DNA of 64,000 nt from NCBI GenBank assembly GCA_911728455.2, contig OU452239.1, forward strand, positions 13,126,328 through 13,190,327. The letters are read 5' to 3'. How positions within the stretch are numbered: the stretch's first letter is position 1; each line of letters opens with the position of its first letter. This document shows positions 1 to 10,100 of the stretch, piece by piece. The notes under the pieces are model-generated. The model was given only the letters and a program-made list of their open reading frames with translations. It ran no database searches and was not told the origin of the DNA. A program made the translations under genes and the position numbers. The stretch is from Marthasterias glacialis. Lineage: Eukaryota; Echinodermata; Asteroidea; Forcipulatida; Asteriidae.

Positions 1-3000
1 ATTCTAAATACCACGTCAGATAATTTGTTAATCACTAAGAATGGTCCTACCCAGGGGTGGCAAAGCTTTGGACTCAGTCCCCGTTTCCGATGTGGACTAT
101 GTAACCATACAAAGGTCCCTTCTTTAATTTCATTATCACTGGCTCTTCGGTCGTAATTTCGTTTTTGTCTCACAGCAGCCAATTTAAGATTAGCCCTCGC
201 TGTACCATGTGCTCGTTGCATTCTTGTTCTTAGTTGCTCGGCATAGTCGCCATCTTCCATCTCCTCTTCGATGAAAGGAGCGGGTGTCTCCGCTATTACA
301 TCTATCGGCAGTGTCAGTTCCCTGCCTAGCATCATCATGGTCGGTGTTTCCCCACTTGACTCCTGTACTGATGTTCGATAAGACATCGTGGCATAAGGCA
401 GTTGTTCATCCCAGTCTCTGTGTCTTTTCACTGGATCAATTAAACTGGAAACGATGTTCATTAAGGTCCGGTTAAATCGCTCCACCAATCCATCTGATTT
501 TGGATTGTACCCGGTTGTTCTGGTTTTCCTGATGCCGAGATATTTACAAACTTCTTGCATCACCCCGGCTTCAAAATTTCGTCCCTGATCTGTATGTAGT
601 TCATGTGGTACACCAAACCTGCAAATAAATTCTTCAACAAAGATCTTTGCTACTGTGTTAGTATTCTGGTCTGGTATAGGATAGGCCTCCATCCATTTCG
701 TGAAATAGTCGCCTACCACGAGTACATAAACATTACCCCTGTCTGTTTCTGGTAAAGGCCCGAGGATATCCATTGCAACACGTTCCAAAGGTGCTCCTAC
801 TCTATACTGCTGTAATGGTGATTTTCTCTTCTTAGGAGGAGATTTTCGCTTTGCACAGAAATTACATTTCCGAACAAAAGAACGCACAAATGCCGACATT
901 CCTACCCAGTAATATCGGGCTTTCACTTTCTCTAATGTTTTCCGAAGTCCCATGTGTCCCGATGTCTTAGATCCATGTAGTTCCTCTAACACCTCCGTTC
1001 TGTACTTAGTTGGCATCACTACTTTCAGATGTGTTACTTTCCCGCTTGCTGACTCCCATCTTTTGCACAATACTCCTTCTTGCATCTGCAGTTGATCCCA
1101 TTGCGCCCAATACACTTTTACAGCGGGTGAAGATGCAGATATTTCTTCCCATCTTGGGCGTTCTGCCGCCCCCTCCTTAGCCTTGATTATAACTTCCATC
1201 GTCGAATCTTTCAACTGCCCTTGTCGAATATCCTCACAATCAATGTGTGGTTGCCAAAATATCGATCTTAGCCAGTTACTTCCAGACAGTTTAGTCGCCC
1301 CATCTACTCTGGTAGTACTCTCAACCCGAATCTGTTTCTCAGTACGTACTTCAGGTGTCGCTATCCCTTCAATATGAATCTCGTCTTTCTCGGGGAATGA
1401 CTCTCGACGCCCACATTGTTTGCACGGTCGTCTAGACAACCCATCAGCATTTCCATGTAGTCGCCCAGCTCGATGCTCGATTGTAATATTATACTGCCCA
1501 ATCACTTCCATCCATCTAGCAAGTTGTCCTTCTGGGTTTCGAAAATTAGTAAGCCACCTCAGTGAGCCATGGTCTGTTCTCAGCAGTATCTTCTGACCAT
1601 ACAGATAGTGGCGAAAATGTCTGAGATTTACCACCACTGCTAAGAGTTCTCTTCTAGTTACACAATAGTTGCGTTCTTGTGAGCTAAGAGTTTTACTGGC
1701 GTATGCGATGACCTTTTCTTTACCATCTTGCACTTGTGAAAGCACGGCACCGGTTGCTAAATTACTGGCATCTGTGTCCAGTATAAAGTCAAGTTTCGGG
1801 TCAGGATAAGACAGTATCGGTGAATTAATAAGCCTGCTCTTCAACTCCGTGAACGCATTTTCACAGTCGTCGCTCCACTCAAACTTCTGGTGTTTCTCGG
1901 TTAATTTATGAAGGGGTCGTGCGATATCAGCAAAACCCTTAATAAATCGCCGGTAGTATGACGCTAACCCCAGAAAACTACGCACTTGAGTTACATCCAT
2001 CGGTCTGGACCACTCCTGCACAGCCTTGATTTTCTCTGGGTCTGTATGAATTCCTTTTTCGGACACTATATACCCGAGATACAATACTTCTCGTTGATAC
2101 AGATAACACTTCTTCGGTTTCAGCTTTAAACCAGCTTCTCTCAAACGTTGGAGGACTTTCCTCAGGCGATTAGTTGCCTCTTCCTCTGTCTTCCCATACA
2201 CTATGATATCGTCTAAATAAATCAGCAGAATGTCCCATTGTAATCCAGCCATCACCCTCTCCATAAGCCTCTCGAAAGTGGAAGGTGCGTTAGACAACCC
2301 AAAGGGCATCACATTCCAAGCATACAACCCTCCCCTCACGGCAAAAGCAGATTTATTTTTGGCATCATCATCAAGGTCTACCTGCCAATAACCAGATGCA
2401 AGGTCCAGTGTAGAGAACCATTTTGATCCACTAAGTGCATCCAGCGATTCTTCTATTCTTGGTATCGGATAAGCATCCTTTATTGTCACTGCGTTCAATC
2501 TCCTATAATCGACGCAAAATCTCTTGGACCCATCCTTCTTGGTAACCAACACAACTGGAGCTGCCCAAGGACTGTTCGATGGTTCTATTATTCCCCTCTG
2601 CAACATCTCCGACACTTGCTTGTTAATCTCATCTTGTTGTCCCATGGGTGCTCTCCTGGGTGGTTGTCGAATCGGTGTCACATTATTTGTGTTTATCTTG
2701 TGTTTGACTAAGTTGGTTCGTCCTATATCGTGATCCCCCTTAGAGAAAACATCTTGAAAATCAATCAGCATTTTCTTCACTTGCGCCTGGCAGTCTACAC
2801 CCAACTCCTTACAACTTCTTGTCCATAAGTCGTTTAGATACTCGGGGATATTCGTGTCGCTCTCCACTCCGTCACGTTGTAACTCTCTGACAGCGTTAGA
2901 TGAATTCAACCCATGCTGTTCATCAACCTGTATTGGAGTGATAGTGCCAACAACAGTCCCCTCTCTTACGATTTGCTCGTCTCCAGTCATATTAATCACT

Positions 3001-3719
3001 CTGGCTGGTAGCACTATGTTGTCTGTGCTCACTAATGTTCTTGCTAACATCAGCCCTTTCCTCGCTAATAATTCACGTCCGCTTGGTTCGATTATACCAC
3101 AACCTTTAAACATTGCAATGTTCGAAATCTTCACTCTTATCACTGCCTCATGGCATGCCGGTATAGTCGTTGTCTCGCATACAACCACTCTTGCACACAG
3201 TGGCACATCACTATCATCTGTGCATGCGATCTCCTCTCCACCTATCTTAAGTTTAAGCTGATCAAAATTCAAGGTTCCCCCAGATGTCAACAGAAAATCC
3301 ATACCCAAGATTCCTTCACTACTTATTTCAGCAACTGTCACATCGAGAGACTGACTCATCTCTCCCACTTGAAGAGTCATCACATTATGTCCCCAAGCCT
3401 CGATCGGAGTTCCATCCGCCTGCTTTAAATGACTTTCCATTGCGTCTAAAAGTGGTTTTCTTTCATCTTGTAGCTTTAGGAATGAAGTCGTAGATAAAAC
3501 TGTTTGCGTTGATCCAGTGTCCAGAAGGAATTTCACTTCCAACCCATTTATTATACCGGTCACAAAAATACCCGTGTGAGCCCGTACTTTAGCTGATTCT
3601 TTCCCATTATCTGTGTCTGATCTGTACTGTGTCTTGGTTGGTTCTACTGTTCGCTTCCTGGACCATTCTTTCTTATCGGCGTTCCCCCGGTCCACTGGGT
3701 TCGCCCTTGGCCGTTTCCC
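1..3719 (-). CDS. Gypsy pol (protease, RT, RNase H, integrase), partial
   Basis: This is the pol reading frame of the retrotransposon, in the -1 frame relative to gag and entered by slippage at 3719-3713. Seen on the minus strand: an aspartic protease DTGS at 3521-3510; RT motif FCVDYRRL near 2520-2497 and the catalytic YLDD box at 2219-2208; an RNase H region with a DTDAS motif near 1790 and TDHGSLRW near 1580; an integrase HHCC zinc finger between about 985 and 850; and an integrase catalytic triad with Asp at 770, Asp at 590 and Glu at 482, the last two separated by 35 residues (DD35E). I found no stop codon in this frame in the stretches I translated. It continues beyond base 1, so any chromodomain or C-terminal tail is not visible. 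Confidence 0.92.
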
Positions 3720-5056
3720 TGGTTCTTTCTACGCTGTGCGTGACAGTCACGGGCAATATGCCCAACATCCCCACAGTTATAACACTTCATCATACCACTT
3801 GCATCTCTCCTTGGTGGCGCTTGAGGATACATCTGCTGTGGCGGTTTGCTACTCCTCAAATCTTGTTGTATTTGATCTACCGCCCTCACCACATTTGCAA
3901 GCGTCATCTTTAATTCGGCTAACTCATCTGATGAATTGCAGTTCCTCTCTCTGTCCGTGAGTGATCGGAAGAACTTGTTTGGTCTCCCTCGTTCCCTGCA
4001 TTTTTCTATTTTGACGAAAGACTCGGTGTCTAAAGCTGCCCTGACTGCGTCATCCAATGTTTCTGGACGAGCCCGGAAAATACCAGCTCTTATCTCTGAA
4101 TCATCGATTGCATCGGTGAAATGACCCTTTGCCAGTCGTTCGCGAACAACACTTGGTAATTCTGGATACGCCATTGCTGATAAATCTCGAATAGCTTGGC
4201 CCAACTCCTGTAAACTTTCTCTAGGTCCTCTCTTGCGCAGTCGCAATTCCAGTAGAAAATTCTCAGCTTGCTCCCCAGGGCCAAATCGTTTCTCCAGCTG
4301 TATGCAAAGTCTTTCATAAGTCGGATACTCCTGCGCAGAAAAATTTCCAAGAACTTTCAGTGCTGGTCCTTGAAGTCTGGTGGCAAGTTGATGTGCGGCC
4401 TCTTCATTTGTCCATTTGTTAACAAATCGACATGCTTCAAAATGTTTCTGATAATCCATCCATGGGATCCCGCCGTCAAACTTGTCTGGGATAATCTCCC
4501 GTCGAGCACTCACGCTTGAAGGTCTACTGGCTCTCGTGTTAAAATGAGGTCTCTGTCCTACATCACCATAGTCTCGCTCCCGGTGATACATCTGTTCAGG
4601 GGAACCTCGTCTTCCCTCCTGATAATCTTGAATCCTCTCATATCTCTGCAACTCGCCATAATCATGATCATCTTCTGGGTTTCTCCGTGTTTCATCTCCA
4701 TCTCTACGATTCTGTCTCAATTGAATTTCTGGATCTGACTCACTGTTCCAGTAAAAGGAAGATGGCTCAGCTTTACGTCGCCATGACAGTTCTCGCTGCT
4801 CCGGCTCAGCCCTCGGCTGACGCCTATTCGTTTCCTTCACAACTGGTCTTTCCTTGGGGTGTGACTCAGGATCCTCCGGGTATGGTGTGGATTTTCTTGG
4901 TTCATCTCCCCTACCCTTACCGCTATCTTCAAACTCAATGGAACGCCTCTGTGTTAAATTTTCTCCAACAGCAGCTTCATTGGTATTTGCATCTTTTCTC
5001 ACCACCTTGGACTGCACCATCAAATCTCCTTCCATGCTTACTGGAACTAACTGCAA
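3644..5056 (-). CDS. Gypsy gag polyprotein, 470 aa
   Basis: This encodes the structural protein of the retrotransposon, forming the particle that packages element RNA. The first 170 residues are charged and low in complexity (many R, E, D). A retrotransposon gag core follows (about residues 185-330, with the motif FDGGIPWMDYQKHFEA and a leucine-rich ELRLRKRG stretch). One CCHC zinc knuckle, C-x2-C-x4-H-x4-C, lies at 3784-3743 and would bind RNA. The start at 5056 is the first ATG after the primer-binding-site-like sequence, 12 bases below it. The stop at 3646-3644 falls 67 bases after the slippery heptamer, inside the pol overlap. Long open frames on the opposite strand here are shadows. Confidence 0.9.
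   Translation of the reverse strand: MQLVPVSMEGDLMVQSKVVRKDANTNEAAVGENLTQRRSIEFEDSGKGRGDEPRKSTPYPEDPESHPKERPVVKETNRRQPRAEPEQRELSWRRKAEPSSFYWNSESDPEIQLRQNRRDGDETRRNPEDDHDYGELQRYERIQDYQEGRRGSPEQMYHRERDYGDVGQRPHFNTRASRPSSVSARREIIPDKFDGGIPWMDYQKHFEACRFVNKWTNEEAAHQLATRLQGPALKVLGNFSAQEYPTYERLCIQLEKRFGPGEQAENFLLELRLRKRGPRESLQELGQAIRDLSAMAYPELPSVVRERLAKGHFTDAIDDSEIRAGIFRARPETLDDAVRAALDTESFVKIEKCRERGRPNKFFRSLTDRERNCNSSDELAELKMTLANVVRAVDQIQQDLRSSKPPQQMYPQAPPRRDASGMMKCYNCGDVGHIARDCHAQRRKNQGNGQGRTQWTGGTPIRKNGPGSEQ
3713..3719 (-). promoter_or_regulatory. -1 ribosomal frameshift slippery heptamer GGGAAAC
   Basis: On the minus strand the gag codons CAG-GGA-AAC give G GGA AAC, an exact X XXY YYZ slippery site in the gag zero frame. 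After a -1 slip the next codons are open and lead without a stop into the protease DTGS. GC-rich sequence follows directly (GGCC...GGGGG...GCC), which could supply the stimulatory structure. I did not fold it. Confidence 0.75.
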
Positions 5057-5068
5057 GTAATAACTACC

Positions 5069-5087
5069 AATCCTGTCTACGACGCCA
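5069..5087 (-). other. Primer binding site-like sequence of the Gypsy element
   Basis: The minus strand reads TGGCGTCGTAGACAGGATT, whose complement ends in ...GACGCCA like the 3' end of a tRNA. It sits 2 bases from an ACA that would end the LTR and 12 bases before the gag start. The tRNA donor is not certain; a serine-type tRNA end is similar but not identical. Confidence 0.55.
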
Positions 5088-5454
5088 ATTGTCGCGTTCG
5101 CGGCCGCCTCGTCTCCACTCCGGTCGTCAACGTAGAGGGCGCTCTTTCGAGCGGTTGTGGTGGGCTACTTCGACAATAAAATTTGTGTGGATCCCAAAGA
5201 TTCGTTTGATTGAAGTATACAACCAGGTAGTTAAAACTCCAATTATTACAAGATGGTGGAAGAAACTGAATAACATGTACCTCGAAGCCTCAGTTAACGT
5301 TTAAACACTTCTTTATTCTGAACTTGAATTCTCTTTACAATAATGATAATGCATAAATAAATAATCGATTGCCGGAGTCATAAACACAACCCAGTCTGAA
5401 ATTACTCCGCCTATAATGCCGTCAGCAACACTCTGCAATTACTCCGCCTTTATG

Positions 5455-6035
5455 GTCAGCAACTCTTACTAAAACACCCGCAGTTCCCGTTCTGGTACTC
5501 CGCCAGGTTCAACTGCTACTCACTAAAACACCTGCAGTACCCGTACTATTACTCCGCCAGGTTGACTGCTACTAAACACCTGCAGTTCCCGTTCTGGTAC
5601 TCCGCCAGATTCAACTGCTACTCACTAAAACACCTGCAGTACCCGTACTATTACTCCGCCAGGTTGACTGCTACTAAACACCTGCAGTTCCCGTACTATT
5701 ACTCCGCCAGGTTGACTGCTACTAAACACCTGCAGTTCCCGTACTATTACTCCGCCAGGTTGACTGCTACTAAACACCTGCAGTACCCGTACTATTACTC
5801 CGCCAGGTTGACTGCTACTAAACACCCGCAGTTCCCGTTCTGGTACTCCGCCAGGTTCAACTGCTACTCACTAAAACACCTGCAGTACCCGTACTATTAC
5901 TCCGCCAGGTTGACTGCTACTAAACACCCGCAGTTCCCGTTCTGATACTCCGCCAGGTTCAACTGCTACTCACTAAACACCCGCAGTACCCGTACTATTA
6001 CTCCGCCAGGTTGACTGCTACTAAACACCCGCAGC
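5455..6035. repeat. 48-bp tandem array beside Gypsy gag leader
   Basis: About 12 units of a 48-54 bp sequence, each holding a CCTGCAGTTCCCGTAC-type block followed by ATTACTCCGCCAGGTT. Two unit types alternate: a short one (TGACTGCTACTAAACACC) and a longer one with an extra CTACTCACTAAAA. Because the short unit is a multiple of three, a spurious 127-codon frame runs through it on the plus strand. The position, between the primer-binding-site-like sequence and the TATA box, places it inside the element's R/U5 or leader rather than in host DNA. Confidence 0.85.
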
Positions 6036-6106
6036 GCCGGAGTATTTGAGAAATGGCTATGACTTATGAGTTGTTGAGTTGCCGCCGACTCCGCCCTTAA
6101 ACAAAA

Positions 6107-6459
6107 CTAATTTAGCAGAGACTTTAACTTGCGGCAACTGATCATACTAACATCCTTAAATATTCACAAAGATTTAGCAATAATTGGACAAATATCATCA
6201 AGTTACATCGTGTACATTCCTGCCGAAATATATTGAGTTTAATATTAATATGAGAACAATGCAGAAATAAATGCACAAGAATTCCCTAAAATTTATATTC
6301 CATCTGAGCAAGGAATAATTCCTTGAAAGTGCACAACAAAATCTATATTTGATGGAGCTATAATAAAACACACTTCGACCAATCAAATCAATAAAGGAGT
6401 AAAAATACTCTTAAATTTCTTACCTAATTTAGCAGAGACTTTAACTTGCGGCAACTGAT
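6107..6459 (-). repeat. 36-bp direct repeat pair downstream of the LTR TATA box
   Basis: Identical 36-bp copies lie at 6107-6142 and 6424-6459, 317 bp apart, containing AATTTAGCAGAGACTTTAAC. The upper copy begins where the TATA box predicts the transcription start. On the minus strand it ends in AATTAG followed by GTAAGAAAT, a good 5' splice site. The lower copy is preceded by an AG. Confidence 0.7.
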
Positions 6460-6481
6460 AGCAAAAAGGCAGATGCACTCG

Positions 6482-6512
6482 CTTTTATACTAGCCGCCGC
6501 GTCACTGATTGG
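6482..6512 (-). promoter_or_regulatory. CCAAT and TATA boxes of the LTR promoter
   Basis: On the minus strand there is CCAAT at 6512-6508 and a perfect TATAAAAG at 6489-6482, about 20 bases apart. This predicts transcription starting near 6460 toward the Gypsy gag gene. It is also upstream of the rest of PIH1D2 in the same sense. Confidence 0.6.
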
Positions 6513-7020
6513 TCTAGAGTTTGATTGTTTATAGCAACCAAGATGGCGACCTTAGATATATTTAATAAGTCCCAAAGTTTGTATTTACGATAACCATTGT
6601 CACATCATCTGAACATTTAATCTCAACAATTATTTGTAGAATTAATACATCATCAAATCAAGCAAAAACAATTAAAGCTGATTATTAAGAGAAATAATCA
6701 TAATAAAATCATCACGTGATCCGGAAACCCGGTGACGTCACGCTATTTAACATTTAACGAACTTGGACGTTGATCACTGAACGGAAGTCAGACGGAGAAG
6801 TATGTTACAGTAATCTTCCGTGAAATGAAACGGTAATGTTTACAGGAATTACAAGATTTATACACTGCAAAGAAGTTAGTGATTTATGTCTAAAAGGTAA
6901 GAGCACACTACGAATAAAACAATGAATAAAATTTAAGTGAGTGCGCCACCTCACGCCACAATAATAAGTTCAAGTAAAGTATAATGGAAATTGTTCCTTT
7001 ATGTTTATAAACCAACTTAC

Positions 7021-7197
7021 CATGATGTGTGTCTTGACACACATCCAGGGTTTGGCTGCTTCTGTTGCAGCCTTCCCTTTTGACAGATTCTTCTCAATGA
7101 ATTTCTGGTAGCCCTCAGGGTTGGAGTCTGCCAGTTCATCAAGCATTGACCAGATGGTCTGGGCTTGCTTCATCATGTCATCCTCGCCTGTTGCCAT
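7021..7197 (-). CDS. PIH1D2: PIH1D2 first coding exon (PIH1 domain-containing protein 2), partial gene
   Basis: The 59 codons start at ATG 7197-7195 and end at a GTAAGT donor (7020). The peptide has the N-terminal signature of PIH1D2, with residues such as IWSMLDELADSNPEGYQKFI followed by a CVKTHIM strand that leads into the PIH domain. Family knowledge: PIH proteins are adaptors for HSP90/R2TP chaperones, and several act in preassembly of axonemal dyneins. No later exon could be found between here and the left edge, where a Gypsy element occupies the intron, so the rest of the gene must lie off the window. The call rests on one exon; a PIH1D1/3 relative is less likely. Confidence 0.8.
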
Positions 7198-10100
7198 GGT
7201 AACTATATGGCTAACCTCTGTATAAATATAACATTAAACGATAAAAAAAATATCAAATACGATGGTGTAGCTTGCATATGTAGGCCTTACCATTTTGAAT
7301 ACATACTGTAAGCTTTTTACCTGAGCAAGTTTCTATTTTATGTTAAAACACACACATTGAGGGCGCTCTTTGCAAAAGTTGTTGAAATATTTAGTTTGTA
7401 TTGATCGTCAGTTTCCTGTCCTTACATGTGTTTCGGCGCCACACAATTTATAACTGTTTTGAGGTGAAAATTAATTCTTTCGATGTCATTTTTTTTCTAA
7501 AAAGTAAATTGGGATCTGGAAACTGATATTCCGAATGACAGAACAACATTTAAAGGTAAAACTTTAAATGATAAAATGAAACTTTTGGCATCCATGGTCA
7601 GTGTAAATTTGTCCGGTCTGGAAAACAGCGTTTTTTCCACAAATATTTAAAATTAAAAAATCTCCTTAAAACTTCGGATTTTATCTTTTCACCAATTCCA
7701 CACAATGTTAATTTTTATCGATTCACTGAATGAAAGTCGTCCACAGATGACACATTGGCGCTGCAAAAGAGTAAATTTCTAATACCACGGGAATGGGAGA
7801 CCCGCGAAAATATGAGACGTTATACTTCATTAGTACAATAGTAGTCTAACTATTATCGGCTGTGCCTCTTCCCCCGTCGTTCAAGGGGTTCACCCAAAGC
7901 ACATTGCTTACAAAATAATTTCACTCTAAAGGTCGTAATTAATTTTAAAGTTACAAAATATGATCTATGTTTGATGTATAATAGTAATAAGAGACTAAAT
8001 AATTACATTGCAGCATTGATGATAATTCAGGTCCACGATTCACGTTATGTCCCACCTCGTACATACAAAAGTTATGTACACACAACAACCGTATCAAAAC
8101 TATTCCCATACAGTAGAATCCATCCAGTACAAAGTGGACCGCTTCAGTTAAATGCTGCCACCAATCGTTTCTTTTGGGAATTGATTAATCAAAAAGGAAC
8201 AATCTACAGTGTGAGCCTCAACGGGATTGGTGAATTATAAGTACGGTTTGCTGCCATTATTTCCAAGCACTATGTAAAATAGTGATTAAGTTTAAGGTGC
8301 TGAGAGTTTTGAACGCCAAGCTTAAAAAAAAATGCTAACAAAGTTTGTTCTTACAGCCGATCATAGCTGTTCTATTTATTTATTTATTCATTTCGTTTTA
8401 TTTAATTCGGTAGACATATCAATCAGTCTACAATGAACTGTTCTCCCTGGACGATATGGTGAATCCACCGCAATATGAAAATACACAAACATAAAAAGGG
8501 ATGATTGCTTCTTTACAGATCGAGGAAAATAATTGCGAGGTTTACTTCAGTCCAACTTTGTCCCAATTTTTACTTTTCCAAAGTTTAAACAACTGCAAAG
8601 AACATAGACATGTTTTAAACACATACAAGTGAATTAGGGCCTGTATTTTATCTCTAAAGCTTCCCCCCTTTTGGGTGCTTATTTGTTTATAAGGGGGGGG
8701 GGTCGCTGTTGCATTACTGACCAACCAAAAAGACCTTTAGTACAATTAATACAAAAAATACAAAAATACAAATAATAATAATAAATGATCATGGCCTCAT
8801 GTTTTTACCAAAGCAGATCGAGTCTTTTTCATTGGATTTCACTCAAACATTAAACTTTTTGGGATTTATTTTGGATAAAAAATAAAGGACAATGGGAAGG
8901 GCTTGATTTCCCGAGCCCCACCCAGAGAAAGCATGTCAAAAGAATTCACATTGTGGTTCTAGTTCTCCCTACAAAATTCCACCATTTTGTTCTTGCACAG
9001 GAATAAATTAACATAAGCCATCCTTTTACTTAACAACTTCATTTTCATTCTATACATTTGTTGGACTGGGGTTTACTGCGGAATGTCACCTCATAATAAG
9101 AGTTATTGTTATGCAAATAAGGAGTTTTGCGCTCGGTTTCGAAGTAGACTACTCAATGTGGAGAACACTGCAGCGCGTGGCATTCGATTGGACCAGTCAG
9201 TTGAGGACTGGGTGGCAGCATGGCTCAACGTGGGATTTGGACGTCGCATTTTCTGACGAACTTTACTGGTCGTTTTTATCATAATTCTTACTATGGCAAA
9301 CCAGTGCATTCAGATATATTTCGGTAGTGACTGTTGCACTTTTAGAACCAATTGTGATATTCTTTATGAGAGGCTTGGCCAAGATTTGAAGTAGGGCCTA
9401 CAAGAGCTTCAGATTGTGCATTTTTGTTGCTGGCCAGAAAATCTTTGCTTAAAACTGCAGTATATTCAAAAATCTAATTCACTGTTGAGCCCTTTAGTAC
9501 ATATCGTGAGTTCCACCAAGTTCTCTAGTTCCGACTACAGACTTTAAAAGCAGATTGTAACTTCGGTGTTGAGCTTGCGAGTGGCTGGAGAGAGCTTCGG
9601 TGAATTGCCGTCGACTGCAGAGTCACGACCAAAGCCGACCACATCGTTCTAATGACATCTCGTTGAGGTAAGGCTTGGGAACAATTTAACCACAATCATA
9701 GACTTAAAATGTTCGCTAAACTCAATTCAGTTTTACTTCTTTCATCACCACAGTTTACAAACAAAATTAAAACTGTTTTTTCGGTGTGCACGACATTCAA
9801 ATTGAATCCTATGACGCACAATAAAATGGGAACTTCAAAAAAAGAGAAAACGGTTTTCAAAAAAGTTCCATAGCTAATTTAAAAAAAAAATAGGCCTACT
9901 AGGATACCTAGTAAATAGTGAGTTTAAGATGAATAGCACTTTAAGATGAAAAGCATTTTATTTTATTTATTTATTTTTTTTGGGGTGGGGGGTGGGGGAG
10001 GGGCGGCTCCGAGGGTTAAAGAGATAACCGAGTTGAAAGAGACCAATACCTTCCTGAATTGTAAATGAAAGAATGCAAGGGATGAGTTAGATACTGGGTT

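Larger units (their letters stand above)
1..6602 (-). mobile_element. Ty3/Gypsy LTR retrotransposon, cut by left window edge
   Basis: Read on the minus strand the order is candidate LTR (6602 to 5090), primer-binding-site-like sequence (5087 to 5069), gag (5056 to 3644), then protease, reverse transcriptase, RNase H and integrase running to base 1. That domain order with integrase last is the Ty3/Gypsy order. Gag is uninterrupted, and pol is open from the frameshift site to the window edge with all catalytic motifs present, so the copy looks young. The 3' end of pol and the second LTR lie off the window, so LTR identity (age) and the target-site duplication cannot be read here. It sits about 420 bp downstream of PIH1D2 exon 1 in the same orientation. 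The upper boundary at 6602 is a guess from a TGTGACA start. Confidence 0.9.
5090..6602 (-). repeat. Candidate 5' LTR of the Gypsy element
   Basis: The lower boundary is supported: on the minus strand the sequence ends in GCGACA followed by two bases and the primer-binding-site-like TGG. The upper boundary at 6602 (minus-strand start TGTGACA) is a guess chosen because it has the TG start and lies just upstream of CCAAT and TATA boxes. At 1.5 kb it would be long for a Gypsy LTR, partly because it contains a 48-bp tandem array. The second LTR is outside the window, so the length cannot be confirmed. Confidence 0.45.

Noticed and set aside
4687..5304. 205-codon plus-strand frame
   Set aside because: It is antisense to gag and runs into the LTR; gag has domain evidence, this does not.
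5562..5945. Repetitive 127-codon frame
   Set aside because: Translation of the 48-bp tandem array inside the Gypsy leader; the opposite strand is open as well.
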